Shown: one piece after another, positions 54,480 through 63,976 of the stretch
Layout: each line of letters opens with the position of its first letter
Numbering within the stretch: position 1 is the stretch's first letter
Source: an uncultured Aquimarina sp.
Lineage (GTDB): Bacteria; Bacteroidota; Bacteroidia; Flavobacteriales; Flavobacteriaceae
Direction: 5' to 3'
Length of the DNA stretch: 64,000 nucleotides
Assembly (NCBI GenBank): GCA_947500505.1
Contig: CANMSL010000001.1
Location: 124,001 to 188,000, forward strand
Program-made: the position numbers and the translations under genes
The notes under the pieces: generated by a model
What the model was told of the DNA's origin: nothing
Databases searched by the model: none
The model's input: the letters and a program-made list of their open reading frames with translations, nothing else

Positions 54480-57400
54480 ATGAAGTTTAGTCATTTATTT
54501 ATAGACCGCCCTATTCTGGCAGCCGTACTTTCCATCATCATTGTCTTGGTAGGAGGACTCGCCTATTTTCAGCTACCGATATCACAGTTTCCTGAAGTTG
54601 CACCACCTACTGTAAATGTTAGGGCTGCATATCCTGGTGCGAGCGCAGAAACTGTTGCCAATAGTGTTGCTACGCCCATAGAGCAAGAAGTCAACGGCGT
54701 AGAAGGAATGATTTACATGACATCACAATCAACCAGTGATGGTAGTATGAGCTTGGACGTGACTTTTGAGTTGGGAACCAACCTTGACCAGGCACAAGTA
54801 TTAGTTCAAAATCGAGTTTCACAGGCAGAATCCAGACTGCCCACACAAGCAAGGCAATTGGGTATAACCACTCAAAAACGGTCACCAGACCTGTTATTGG
54901 TCATTAACCTGTATTCACCAGATGAAACCTTTGACCAAACCTATATCGGTAACTATGCGGTGCTACAGCTACGCGACGAATTGGCCAGGTTAAAGGGTGT
55001 TGGCGATATACAAATATTCGGTGCAAGTGCCTATTCTATGCGTATATGGCTAGACCCTGATAAAATAGCATCTTTGGAAATAACCGCTGGGGAAGTATTG
55101 GAAAGATTGCGGGGGCAAAATGCCCAAATTGCGAGTGGTACCCTTAACCAATCACCAATTGGGGAGCAAAATTCTTTTGAATTGAGCATCCAGACCCAAG
55201 GACGTTTACAAACGGGCGAAGAGTTTGAAAACATCGTCATCAAATCTGGGGATGACGGTAGAATTGTAAGGCTAAAAGATATAGGGCGTGTCGAAATAGG
55301 ATCAGAAAGTTATGTAACCCGAGGCATTTTAAACGGTGATAAAGCAGTAGCTATGCCCATCTCACAAAGACCAGGGTCCAATGCGGTAGAAACTGCCGAA
55401 AATATCGTGGAAACTATGGAGCGGCTTTCCAAAGATTTCCCTAAAGGACTAGAATATACTATCGCCTATAACCCAACAGAATTTGTTGAGGAATCCATTT
55501 CTGCGGTAGTAGATACTATTTTTGAAGCTATTATTTTGGTCATTATTGTTATTCTCTTATTTCTACAATCTTGGAGAGCTGCTATTATACCCATTGCAGC
55601 AATTCCCGTTTCTTTAGTCGGCACATTTGGGGTTATGCAGGCTGCTGGGTTTTCACTCAATAATCTTTCATTATTCGGTCTCGTATTGGCCATTGGAATT
55701 GTAGTAGACGATGCCATCGTAGTGGTTGAAAATATGGAACGGCGATTGGCAGAAGGAATGACGCCAAGAGAAGCTGCTCGTAAAACGATGGATGAAGTGG
55801 GTGGTGCTTTAATAGCTATAGGCCTTGTACTGGTTGCCGTCTTTTTACCTACAACTTTCCTGGGAGGCATATCAGGACAATTCTATAAACAATTTGGTTT
55901 GACGATAGCTGTGGCTACCGTTATTTCGGTTTTTGTTTCTCTTACGTTGAGCCCTGCGCTGGCTACATTATTATTAAAACCACACAATTCTTCCAAAAAT
56001 AAGTCACGCTCATTTTTAGGTAAGCTGACCCATAGGTTTACAGAAGGTTTTAATCGTGGTATGGATAGATTATCCAACAATTACGGTATCAAAGTTTCCG
56101 GACTGGTGCGTAAAGGTGCCCTTGTTTTCTTGGTTTATATAGGATTGTTATTGTTAACAGGGTTAGAATTTGGTCGTGTACCTACTGGCTTTATACCTGC
56201 ACAAGACCAAGGCTATTTTATTACGGTAGTGCAGCTTCCACCGGGTGCTTCTTTATCAAGAACAGAAGAGGTCGTTAACGAAACCGTCAAAACGATTAAA
56301 AGTATAGACGGTATGAAAGATGCCATTGCATTTGCGGGCTTTGATGGTGCTACTAGTACGATTTCCTCTAATGCAGCAGCCATTTTTACAACCATGGAAG
56401 ATTTCGATATACGCAACGAAAAGGGCATCGTTTATGAAGCTCTGCTCAACGAAGTACGACAAAAAACCAGTCAAAGTGGAGAAGCAAATATCATAACCAT
56501 TGTACCACCGCCCGTTCGTGGTATCGGTAATGGCGGTGGTTTTAAGATGATGATTCAGGATAGAAAGAACAGAGGCTTGGAAGAACTTTCCAGAGTTACA
56601 CAACAGATGGCACTGGCCGCAAACCAAGACCCAGACTTAACCAATGTTTTTTCAGTTTTCAACACCGCTACACCACAATTATTCTTGGACATCGATAGGG
56701 TCAAGGCAGAAAAATTAGGCGTGCCGGTAACGGAAGTCTTTCGTGCACTTGAGATTTATATGGGGTCGGCCTACGTGAACGATTTTAATTATTTGGGGCG
56801 GACATATAGGGTAACCGCACAGGCCGATGCACCTTATCGCCTTACACCCGATGATATAGGACGAATAAAAGTACGAAATGTGCAGGGAGAGATGATGCCT
56901 TTAGGTAGTGTTGTACGATTCAAAGACATTGCAGGGCCGGCAAGGGTACAACGCTATAATCTGTATTCGGCGACGGGATTAAACGGCGAAGGAGCTCCTG
57001 GCGTAAGTTCAGGAGATGCATTAGCAGCTATGGAACGCTTGGCAGAAGAGAATTTGCCTGATGGCTTCAGTTATGAATGGACAGAAATCGCTTATCAACA
57101 AAAAAAGGCTGGAGGTACTGCCGGTGTCGCTTTTGGTTTGGCGGTACTCTTTATTTTCTTATTGCTAGCGGGACAGTTTGAGAGTTGGCTGATTCCTTTC
57201 TCGATTATTCTTATTGTTCCAATGGGACTTTTCTCGGCACTTCTGGGGTTGGATGTATTGGGAATGGACAATAACATTCTTACCCAAATCGGAATGGTAG
57301 TGCTCATAGGATTGGCCAGTAAAAATGCCATCCTCATTGTAGAATTTGCCAAACAACTGGAAAAAGAGGGCATGGAACTCACTAAAGCAGCAAAAGAAGC

Positions 57401-57656
57401 TGCAAAACTTCGATTGCGACCTATTTTGATGACTTCTTTTGCTTTCATCTTAGGAGTTGTGCCTCTGGTCATTGCCTCTGGCGCAGGAAGTGAAATGCGT
57501 AATGCATTAGGTACCGCTGTATTCATAGGAATGATTGGTGTCACCCTTTTTGGACTATTTCTCACACCCGTATTCTATGTGCTCTGCAGGAAACTTGGCC
57601 TAATTGGTAAAAAAGAGAAAACCTTATCAACCGTTAATTCCAAGAACAATGCATAG
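54480..57656 (+). CDS. HAE1-type RND multidrug efflux permease
   Basis: 1058 residues, AcrB-like throughout. FIDRPILAAVLSIIIVLVGG is helix 1, the proton-relay helix 4 motif LAIGIVVDDAIVVVENMERR is near residue 405, and GLASKNAILIVEFAKQL near 945 is the helix 10 counterpart. FIPAQDQGYF near 570 is a porter-domain signature. It likely exports hydrophobic compounds made or met by the pathway encoded around it. Confidence 0.96.
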   Translation: MKFSHLFIDRPILAAVLSIIIVLVGGLAYFQLPISQFPEVAPPTVNVRAAYPGASAETVANSVATPIEQEVNGVEGMIYMTSQSTSDGSMSLDVTFELGTNLDQAQVLVQNRVSQAESRLPTQARQLGITTQKRSPDLLLVINLYSPDETFDQTYIGNYAVLQLRDELARLKGVGDIQIFGASAYSMRIWLDPDKIASLEITAGEVLERLRGQNAQIASGTLNQSPIGEQNSFELSIQTQGRLQTGEEFENIVIKSGDDGRIVRLKDIGRVEIGSESYVTRGILNGDKAVAMPISQRPGSNAVETAENIVETMERLSKDFPKGLEYTIAYNPTEFVEESISAVVDTIFEAIILVIIVILLFLQSWRAAIIPIAAIPVSLVGTFGVMQAAGFSLNNLSLFGLVLAIGIVVDDAIVVVENMERRLAEGMTPREAARKTMDEVGGALIAIGLVLVAVFLPTTFLGGISGQFYKQFGLTIAVATVISVFVSLTLSPALATLLLKPHNSSKNKSRSFLGKLTHRFTEGFNRGMDRLSNNYGIKVSGLVRKGALVFLVYIGLLLLTGLEFGRVPTGFIPAQDQGYFITVVQLPPGASLSRTEEVVNETVKTIKSIDGMKDAIAFAGFDGATSTISSNAAAIFTTMEDFDIRNEKGIVYEALLNEVRQKTSQSGEANIITIVPPPVRGIGNGGGFKMMIQDRKNRGLEELSRVTQQMALAANQDPDLTNVFSVFNTATPQLFLDIDRVKAEKLGVPVTEVFRALEIYMGSAYVNDFNYLGRTYRVTAQADAPYRLTPDDIGRIKVRNVQGEMMPLGSVVRFKDIAGPARVQRYNLYSATGLNGEGAPGVSSGDALAAMERLAEENLPDGFSYEWTEIAYQQKKAGGTAGVAFGLAVLFIFLLLAGQFESWLIPFSIILIVPMGLFSALLGLDVLGMDNNILTQIGMVVLIGLASKNAILIVEFAKQLEKEGMELTKAAKEAAKLRLRPILMTSFAFILGVVPLVIASGAGSEMRNALGTAVFIGMIGVTLFGLFLTPVFYVLCRKLGLIGKKEKTLSTVNSKNNA

Positions 57657-59154
57657 TATAAAAACACATCTTATAAAAAGGCTAATTCTAATGTCCATCA
57701 CAGGATTGGCGATATATTCTTGCGGAATTACTAAACGAAGTTTTGAGGTTTCTTCTAAATCACTAGAGAAATTACCGGAAGACTATCTTGTAAAAAATGA
57801 TACCACACAACACTTTGCCGCCACAGAACCTATAGCCCAATGGTGGGAAGGTTTTAATGATGCAACGCTGGATACCCTTATAAACAATGCCCGTAAGGAA
57901 AATTTTGATATCAATGCTGCGATAGCCAATTTTCAAGCTTCCAGAGCGGGACTTAAAAGCACCAAGTTCGATAGATTCCCTACCGTTGATGCCAATGGAG
58001 CTTTTACCAGACAGCGGTTAGGGCAGAATATCTTTGCTTCGGGCATTAACCCTACCTTTAGCCAATACGATGCAAGTTTTGACACTTTTTGGGAGATAGA
58101 CCTGTTCGGAAGGGTGAAAAATCGTGTTAAAGGTGCAAAAGGGGCCGAGCAAGCTACTTTAGCAGAAATGCAGGACATATACCTTTCTGTTTTCGCGGAG
58201 GTAGCACGTAATTATATGGAACTTCGCGGCGTTCAAAACCAATTGAAAATTGCCAGAGAAAACCTTTCCAGTCAGCAGGAAACTTTCGAGCTCACAGAAC
58301 GGTTGGCCACTGCAGGTACGAGTAACAGTCTAGACGTGTCCCGTGCCAAGGCACAATTGGAAACCACTCGTGCAACTATTCCGCCTTTACAGGCAAACAT
58401 AACGGCAATTATTAACAGACTGAGTGTTTTAACAGGGAAAATACCGGGAGAGCTTGAAGAAGTTTTGATGCAAGGGAAACCGCTACCGTCCCTGCCTGAA
58501 TCAGTTTTGGTCGGAAACGGAAAAGAGCTGATAAAAAGAAGACCCGATATTTTTAGAGCAGAAAGCCAACTGGCACAACAAATTGCCCGCTATAACATCA
58601 GTGTGGCGGAGTTATATCCTAAAATAACCTTTGGAGGCACCATTGGTTTTTCCGCTATTGATTTTAGCAGCTTCGGAAACAACGAAACCTTTACGTGGGG
58701 ATTGGCACCATCCATAAATTGGGCGGCCTTTAATCTTGGAAGGGTCAAAAAAAACATAGACCAGCAAGATGGGCTAACGCTCGCCTTAGTGAATCAATAT
58801 GAAAAAACAGTGTTGTTGGCTCTTGAAGAAATCAAAACGGTCATGAGCAACTACACCCATGAACTAGAGCGCCAACGCATGCTAAAAGATGCAGCAGAAG
58901 CCAGTAAACAAGCTGCAAAATATGCCAAACAACGCTACGAAGCAGGTTTGGATGATTTCCTGGACTACCTAAACGCCGAGCAAACCCTTTTGTTGGCACA
59001 GAATCAATTGGCCATAAGTGAAACATTATCTGCAACAAACTTTATTGCTATATATAAAGCACTAGGTGGTGGTTGGGAAGTTATTTCTGCAGATGAAATA
59101 GAGACTAGATATTCCGATATAAAAGAAGCAGATGTTTCAAAGAAAAAAGAATAA
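57649..59154 (+). CDS. OprM/NodT-type outer-membrane efflux lipoprotein
   Basis: 501 residues from the ATG at 57649, which overlaps the permease stop by eight bases. A lipobox (IYSC near residue 24) and two OEP repeats (FNDATLDTLINNARKENFDIN; LIKRRPDIFRAESQLAQQIARYN) are present. It completes the tripartite RND pump. Translational coupling through the overlap is likely. Confidence 0.94.
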   Translation: MHSIKTHLIKRLILMSITGLAIYSCGITKRSFEVSSKSLEKLPEDYLVKNDTTQHFAATEPIAQWWEGFNDATLDTLINNARKENFDINAAIANFQASRAGLKSTKFDRFPTVDANGAFTRQRLGQNIFASGINPTFSQYDASFDTFWEIDLFGRVKNRVKGAKGAEQATLAEMQDIYLSVFAEVARNYMELRGVQNQLKIARENLSSQQETFELTERLATAGTSNSLDVSRAKAQLETTRATIPPLQANITAIINRLSVLTGKIPGELEEVLMQGKPLPSLPESVLVGNGKELIKRRPDIFRAESQLAQQIARYNISVAELYPKITFGGTIGFSAIDFSSFGNNETFTWGLAPSINWAAFNLGRVKKNIDQQDGLTLALVNQYEKTVLLALEEIKTVMSNYTHELERQRMLKDAAEASKQAAKYAKQRYEAGLDDFLDYLNAEQTLLLAQNQLAISETLSATNFIAIYKALGGGWEVISADEIETRYSDIKEADVSKKKE

Positions 59155-59165
59155 AACGATTAACA

Positions 59166-59618
59166 ATGCGCTACATATCACAAAACCCGTTCAACATTTT
59201 CAAATGGTCCAAACTGATTAAGGGAGAACCGAATAAAAATCAGTTCGAACTCATTAAGGATTACTTGTGCTCGCTGGAGACTTTCGACTATGAATCTGCC
59301 TTAAAATGTTTAAGTGATGAGTGCCAGATGCAGATAGGTAGTAATTCGGCCATATCGGGCAAAGAAGCCATTATGGTCTATATGTGGCATTTGGAGAATA
59401 CCATTGAGTGTATGGAATTTGAGTTTTCGGAAACTATCGAGAACTCATCCACCAAAGTGTATCAAGGTCATACCTACTATACGTTCAAAAATGGCAATTC
59501 TTGCAGGGTGCCCACGTGCCATATTATAAAATTGAAGCGTAAGAAGATTAACTGGCATTACATCTACAGAGATAGCCTGAAGGGCCTGTTTCTAGATAAA
59601 AATATGAACGAAATCTAA
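59166..59618 (+). CDS. NTF2-like protein
   Basis: 150 residues, no signal peptide. DYLCSLETFDYESALKCLSDECQMQIGS, then AIMVYMWHLENTIECMEF and HIIKLKRKKINWHYIY fit the SnoaL/NTF2 fold. Five Cys are spread along the chain. It is the fourth protein of this fold in the cluster. Possible ligand binding or isomerase role, not demonstrable. Confidence 0.65.
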   Translation: MRYISQNPFNIFKWSKLIKGEPNKNQFELIKDYLCSLETFDYESALKCLSDECQMQIGSNSAISGKEAIMVYMWHLENTIECMEFEFSETIENSSTKVYQGHTYYTFKNGNSCRVPTCHIIKLKRKKINWHYIYRDSLKGLFLDKNMNEI

Positions 59619-59640
59619 ATTAACACTAAACCAGATAGAT

Positions 59641-60072
59641 ATGATTACAAAAAAAATATACACGGCACAAGCGTTCGCCGTTGCAGGCCGGGAAGGAAAC
59701 GTAACATCGGAAGATGGCGTACTGGATTTAAAATTGAACATGAGAAACGACGGAACCGCCACTAACCCAGAGCAGTTATTTGCTGCCGGATATGCCGCTT
59801 GTTTCGAAAGTACTATTCACGCTATCGCAAGAACCCGAAAAATTAAACTGACCGAGACCGGCGTAAACGGATTGGTCGATTTTGGAACCGATGAAAAGGG
59901 CGGTTATGAGATAGCGGCCAAATTAGAAGTTTCGTTACACGAAATTGACGAAGAAACAGCCCGGTCCTTGATTGATGAAGCCCATCAAAACTGCCCATAT
60001 TCTAAAGCAACGAGGGGAAATATTAACGTTAAAATCACACTCATAGACCATGCTACTTCTAAGGTACATTAA
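59641..60072 (+). CDS. ohr: Organic hydroperoxide resistance protein (Ohr/OsmC)
   Basis: 143 residues. The two active cysteines are in GYAACFESTI near 58 and HQNCPYSKAT near 120, with NPEQLFAAGYAACF as the Ohr signature. Ohr is a thiol peroxidase reducing organic hydroperoxides with lipoylated proteins as the electron source. The lipoamide-dehydrogenase-like enzyme at 42817 would be a matching partner for recycling (known for Ohr in other bacteria; inference here). Confidence 0.93.
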   Translation: MITKKIYTAQAFAVAGREGNVTSEDGVLDLKLNMRNDGTATNPEQLFAAGYAACFESTIHAIARTRKIKLTETGVNGLVDFGTDEKGGYEIAAKLEVSLHEIDEETARSLIDEAHQNCPYSKATRGNINVKITLIDHATSKVH

Positions 60073-60108
60073 CCTTTTCGGTTATAAACATTGAATAAAT
60101 AGAATATT

Positions 60109-60825
60109 ATGAAAAATTTAAAAAATGAAAATGTGCTTATCATTGGCGGTGCAACCGGAATGGGTTTTGCCACCGCTAAGCTTGCAGAACGATTGCAAGC
60201 AAAGGTCATCATTGCAGGTCATGACGAAGAAAAAAATGAAAAAGCATTGCTAAGTTTATCCAATCAAGCAGAAAGCTTCTATGTTGACGTGTTGAATATG
60301 GATTCAATCTCAAGTCTATTCACTTCTGTAAAAGAAGTCAATCATATTTTCATTACAGCTTCACCCGGCGGAACTGGAGATTTTCTGAAAGCACCTATGG
60401 CTATACAGGAAACCTATATGTATGGTAAATTCTGGAGTTTATTTATGATTACGAAGAAAGCAGTTAAGAGAATCTCAAAGAACGGGTCCATAACCTTTAT
60501 AACAGGTGGTTTCTCAACAAAACCAATAAAAGGGACTGTTCTTGTTACTGCTGCATACAATGCTGTCGAGGGCTTTGCTAAGGCACTTACCATAGAGATG
60601 GCTCCAATACGATTTAATGTAATAAGGCCTGGTTTCATTGATAGTGGCTTTTGGAATCACATAGAAAAATCTGAGAGAGACCAATTGTTTAATGAAAACA
60701 AAGCAAAAATAGCGGTTGGGCGAATTGGCACAGCTGATGATATTGCTAACATGGCAACCTCAATTATGATGAATTCTTTTATAAATGGGCAAATCGTTGA
60801 AGTAAATGGCGGGCTGCTTCCTTAA
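60109..60825 (+). CDS. SDR-like protein with altered catalytic motif
   Basis: 238 residues. The Rossmann start IGGATGMGFATAKLAERL is a variant. Where YxxxK is expected the sequence reads YNAVE (in TAAYNAVEGFAKAL), so the Lys is replaced by Glu. FINGQIVEVNGGLLP is the usual C-terminus. Known SDR subfamilies with this change have altered or lost redox activity. It is followed by the metallo-hydrolase gene. Confidence 0.85.
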   Translation: MKNLKNENVLIIGGATGMGFATAKLAERLQAKVIIAGHDEEKNEKALLSLSNQAESFYVDVLNMDSISSLFTSVKEVNHIFITASPGGTGDFLKAPMAIQETYMYGKFWSLFMITKKAVKRISKNGSITFITGGFSTKPIKGTVLVTAAYNAVEGFAKALTIEMAPIRFNVIRPGFIDSGFWNHIEKSERDQLFNENKAKIAVGRIGTADDIANMATSIMMNSFINGQIVEVNGGLLP

Positions 60826-60875
60826 TTACTCAAAAACAAATATCAAAACTCTTTAATATCAATAAAACAAAAAAC

Positions 60876-61802
60876 ATGAATTTTTATCTAAATCTAATTT
60901 TAACAATGTGTTCTTTTTATAGTATAGTAGCGCAAAGCTCAGTAATAAGTACAGAATTTATACAGGATAATATCGTCATCCATACATTTTCAGTTAATGG
61001 ATTCTCATCAGTAAATACGCATTGGATTGAAACAACAGAAGGTATTATCATTATTGATGCACAAAGAAGTATACCCAACGCTCTGAAGGTAATAGAGCAA
61101 ATTAACAAGTCCGAAAAACCAGTAAAAGCTATACTTCTTACACATGGTCACCCTGACCATTATGGTGGGCTATCCTCTATAAGTAAAGCCTTTCCAGATG
61201 CAGAAATCTATGCTTCTAAGAGAACTATAGAAATAATTAAAACGGATGAACTAGGGTATAACAAGGCATCAAAAGAAGTTCTTGGGAATAACTTCAATGA
61301 AAAACTGGTTTATCCAAAAAAGATATTCAAAAACGGTGATATATTGAATCTGGTAGGAATTTCTATTAAATGTTATGAAGCCGGATTGGGCGAAGCCCCA
61401 GATATGAGCGTCTTTTATATGTCTGACTTAAAAGTATTGTTTACTGGCGATGTGGTAAACAACGCTATGACGCCATTTCTTTTAGAAGGTCGCTCGGCCG
61501 AATGGATAAAACAATTAGAGCTTTTAAAAAAAACATTTTCAGATGCGCAAACGGTATATCCTGGCCACGGAAAGCCAGGTTTATTCCTAACAATAGCTAA
61601 TATTCAACAACAATATTTAGAAGAGTTTAGAAATTATATTTCTCAAAAACTGATTGATGGTAAAATTGATGAAAATGAAAAAATTGAAATAGTGAACAAA
61701 ATGAATGACAAATACCCTAACTACTTGCCTGTGGCTGCTATACCTACTTTATTGGAATTGAATATCGACGCCATTGCAAAAGAAATAAATTCAAAAAAAT
61801 AA
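60876..61802 (+). CDS. Secreted metallo-beta-lactamase-fold hydrolase
   Basis: 308 residues. A signal peptide (residues 1-20, ending SIVA) is followed by the MBL motif LTHGHPDHYGG near residue 90, an FTGDVVNN metal ligand near 190 and YPGHGKPG near 229. The two-metal site is complete. The quinoprotein-relay/RidA-associated MBL subfamilies resemble it. It is likely periplasmic, hydrolysing an ester, lactone or thioester. The next gene is the outer-membrane barrel. Confidence 0.85.
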   Translation: MNFYLNLILTMCSFYSIVAQSSVISTEFIQDNIVIHTFSVNGFSSVNTHWIETTEGIIIIDAQRSIPNALKVIEQINKSEKPVKAILLTHGHPDHYGGLSSISKAFPDAEIYASKRTIEIIKTDELGYNKASKEVLGNNFNEKLVYPKKIFKNGDILNLVGISIKCYEAGLGEAPDMSVFYMSDLKVLFTGDVVNNAMTPFLLEGRSAEWIKQLELLKKTFSDAQTVYPGHGKPGLFLTIANIQQQYLEEFRNYISQKLIDGKIDENEKIEIVNKMNDKYPNYLPVAAIPTLLELNIDAIAKEINSKK

Positions 61803-61814
61803 ATATTAACTGTA

Positions 61815-63206
61815 TTGAAACTTCTTGCCAAAATACTTGTATTCATTTTCATAGTGTCAAGTCTTGTGAATAGCTGTTATGGACAATCTCTTGACCATCC
61901 GCTACTGAAAGACCCTTTTCCTTTCAATTATTTTCATCATCGGCAAGATTATACCTATCTGACAGATACTCTAATCAATAAAAACTGGTCAGATAATCTT
62001 AAGTTTCTCCAGATTGGTAAGAGTAGGTTAGCAATAGGAGGTGATATTCGCTTAGCTGTCGAAAGATTTAAGAATGAGTCTTGGGGTGAAGTAAATGGTA
62101 ACCCCTATGTATTGCAGAGGGTACTACTATTTTCGGATTTGAAATTTAATAAGAAAATAAGGCTATATACGGAGTTGGGAAATGGAGTTCAATATTTTCG
62201 AGAAGGTGGATCACGACCCGTAGATAAAGATATTGCATATATTTTTCAAAATTTTGTGGATTTTAACCTGCTCAATAAAACGAATTCAAAATTAACCCTT
62301 AGAGCTGGTCGTCAGGTACTTGATTTTGGTACGGGATTAATGGCCGCAGTTCAAGCTGGCCCTAATCTGCGCGTTTCTCATGACGGATTTAGCGCAATAT
62401 ATAAAAGTCACCGTTCCAAGAGCCAATTATTTATAAGTAGACCTGTTTTTCGTAAGGATGGTGTCTTCGATAATAAAATATTAGATAAATCGGAATTATT
62501 TTGGGGAATCTTCAGCAGCTATAAGTTTACTCCTAATAGACTGTTTGATTACTATTATTTTGGACATCAATCTGATAATAGTTATCTAGAAGGAAATTTT
62601 TCTGAAACAAGGCACTCCGTGGGATTACGGTATAATCATAAAGTTAACGGATGGAATTTTGATTTCGAAAGCACATATCAATTCGGAAACGCAAATCAAT
62701 TCTCTATTAATGCGTGGCAATTTGGGAATATCGTTTCTTATCAATTCAATGATTTACCTTTTAAGCCTGTAATTGGTCATCACTTCCTATATGCATCAGG
62801 TGACCGTCATTCTAATGATACTAATCTCAATACTTTTCAAGCTCCTTTTCAAAAGATTTTAGTTGGTTCTGGATTACCTGCCGGTGGTAATTACATAACA
62901 TTTCAGCCAGCAGTTTTATTTGAAATAACTAAAGAAATTAAATTAATATCAGATTATCAGTTTCTATTTCGAGCACAATCTAATGATGCAGTTTATGGTC
63001 CTTTTAGGTCAGTCTTATTCGAAGCTCAAGAAACAAGCAAAAAATTTGTAGGTAACCAATGGAATATGGAGCTACACTATGTCCCTAACAGACATTGGGC
63101 TTTTTATATAAAATATGCACCTTTCTTTAACGGCACATTGCTCGATGCGATTGATATTAATCAGGAAACATATTTTTTTCGAAGCTATTTGACTTATTTT
63201 TTCTAA
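61815..63206 (+). CDS. Alginate export family outer-membrane protein
   Basis: 463 residues beginning at TTG 61815 with a signal peptide ending CYG near residue 23. Long barrel strands dominate. The AlgE-like segment LRAGRQVLDFGTGLMAAVQAGPNLRVSHDGF lies near residue 160. The C-terminal strand ends in aromatic TYFF. Alginate-export porins form outer-membrane channels for anionic or oligosaccharide-like substrates. Next to a secreted hydrolase it could bring a compound in or out. It is 12 bases after the hydrolase stop. Confidence 0.85.
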   Translation: MKLLAKILVFIFIVSSLVNSCYGQSLDHPLLKDPFPFNYFHHRQDYTYLTDTLINKNWSDNLKFLQIGKSRLAIGGDIRLAVERFKNESWGEVNGNPYVLQRVLLFSDLKFNKKIRLYTELGNGVQYFREGGSRPVDKDIAYIFQNFVDFNLLNKTNSKLTLRAGRQVLDFGTGLMAAVQAGPNLRVSHDGFSAIYKSHRSKSQLFISRPVFRKDGVFDNKILDKSELFWGIFSSYKFTPNRLFDYYYFGHQSDNSYLEGNFSETRHSVGLRYNHKVNGWNFDFESTYQFGNANQFSINAWQFGNIVSYQFNDLPFKPVIGHHFLYASGDRHSNDTNLNTFQAPFQKILVGSGLPAGGNYITFQPAVLFEITKEIKLISDYQFLFRAQSNDAVYGPFRSVLFEAQETSKKFVGNQWNMELHYVPNRHWAFYIKYAPFFNGTLLDAIDINQETYFFRSYLTYFF

Positions 63207-63391
63207 GAATTATATACTTCATCATTTTTCAGATTATAGTAACTGTAGAGAAAAACTTAATAAAAATAGTTCAATTATAAAAGCAAGCTTTTAATGTAAA
63301 AACAAGAAAAATAACCAAAATATCATATACCATAAAAAGTAAAATACTAAATATCGTCGACACTTGTATCAATGCCATAAAGCTTGATGAC

Positions 63392-63634
63392 ATGCCGCTT
63401 GTGGCATCTTGCATCTCTAATGATATATTATTGATGGTCAATCAAGCGGAGCGGAAAGCGCTCTTATTTGTGGGCAAAGAGAAATTCTTTGCTTCCATTG
63501 AAATTATTAGAAAGGCCTATATGGAATTTGACACGGAACTACTTTGGATTGTTGAAGAAAATAGAGTCGTACAAGTCGTTACACCCAGGCATTGTGAGAC
63601 CTTAATCCGTAGTCAAAACCTGATGATTATATAA
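63392..63634 (+). CDS. Unidentified 80-residue open frame
   Basis: 80 residues from ATG. KALLFVGKEKFFASIEIIRKAYMEFDTELLWIVEENRVVQVV looks like a real alpha/beta protein segment, but no family was named. No clear partner. It may be the end of a truncated gene. Confidence 0.35.
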   Translation: MPLVASCISNDILLMVNQAERKALLFVGKEKFFASIEIIRKAYMEFDTELLWIVEENRVVQVVTPRHCETLIRSQNLMII

Positions 63635-63754
63635 AAGACGGATAATGGGAAAATCAAAAGTATCAAACTCTATAAAAATGAATCCATACCGGAAGTACAT
63701 CGTATCATGGAATATCAGAAATAAATCAGCAAATAATTATTTAACCCTTTAAAA

Positions 63755-63976
63755 TTGAAAAGTAACGGCAAGACATCCATCGCTCAAGCTATTGAAAGAA
63801 GAATTTCAAATTGGTTCTCTGCCGATTATTCACTTGGACTCTTATTGCTATTTATGGTTTCCATTGTAAAAGTTGGGGCTTTATCTCCCTTTTCAAGTTT
63901 TTGTCCGTTTGCCATAGATGTAGCGATTAATGCTATGAGTACTATACATTTTGAAAACAAGTCCATTACTTTTTGA
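63755..63976 (+). CDS. Unidentified 73-residue open frame, TTG start
   Basis: 73 residues from a TTG, with a single membrane segment (YSGLLLLF-like, residues about 25-45) and a short tail. It resembles the beginning of a membrane transporter that has decayed. The call is uncertain. Confidence 0.25.
   Translation: MKSNGKTSIAQAIERRISNWFSADYSLGLLLLFMVSIVKVGALSPFSSFCPFAIDVAINAMSTIHFENKSITF

Noticed and set aside
63755..63976. Short membrane frame considered as the start of an NhaA antiporter.
   Set aside because: Only the hydrophobic stretch is similar; the expected continuation is absent.
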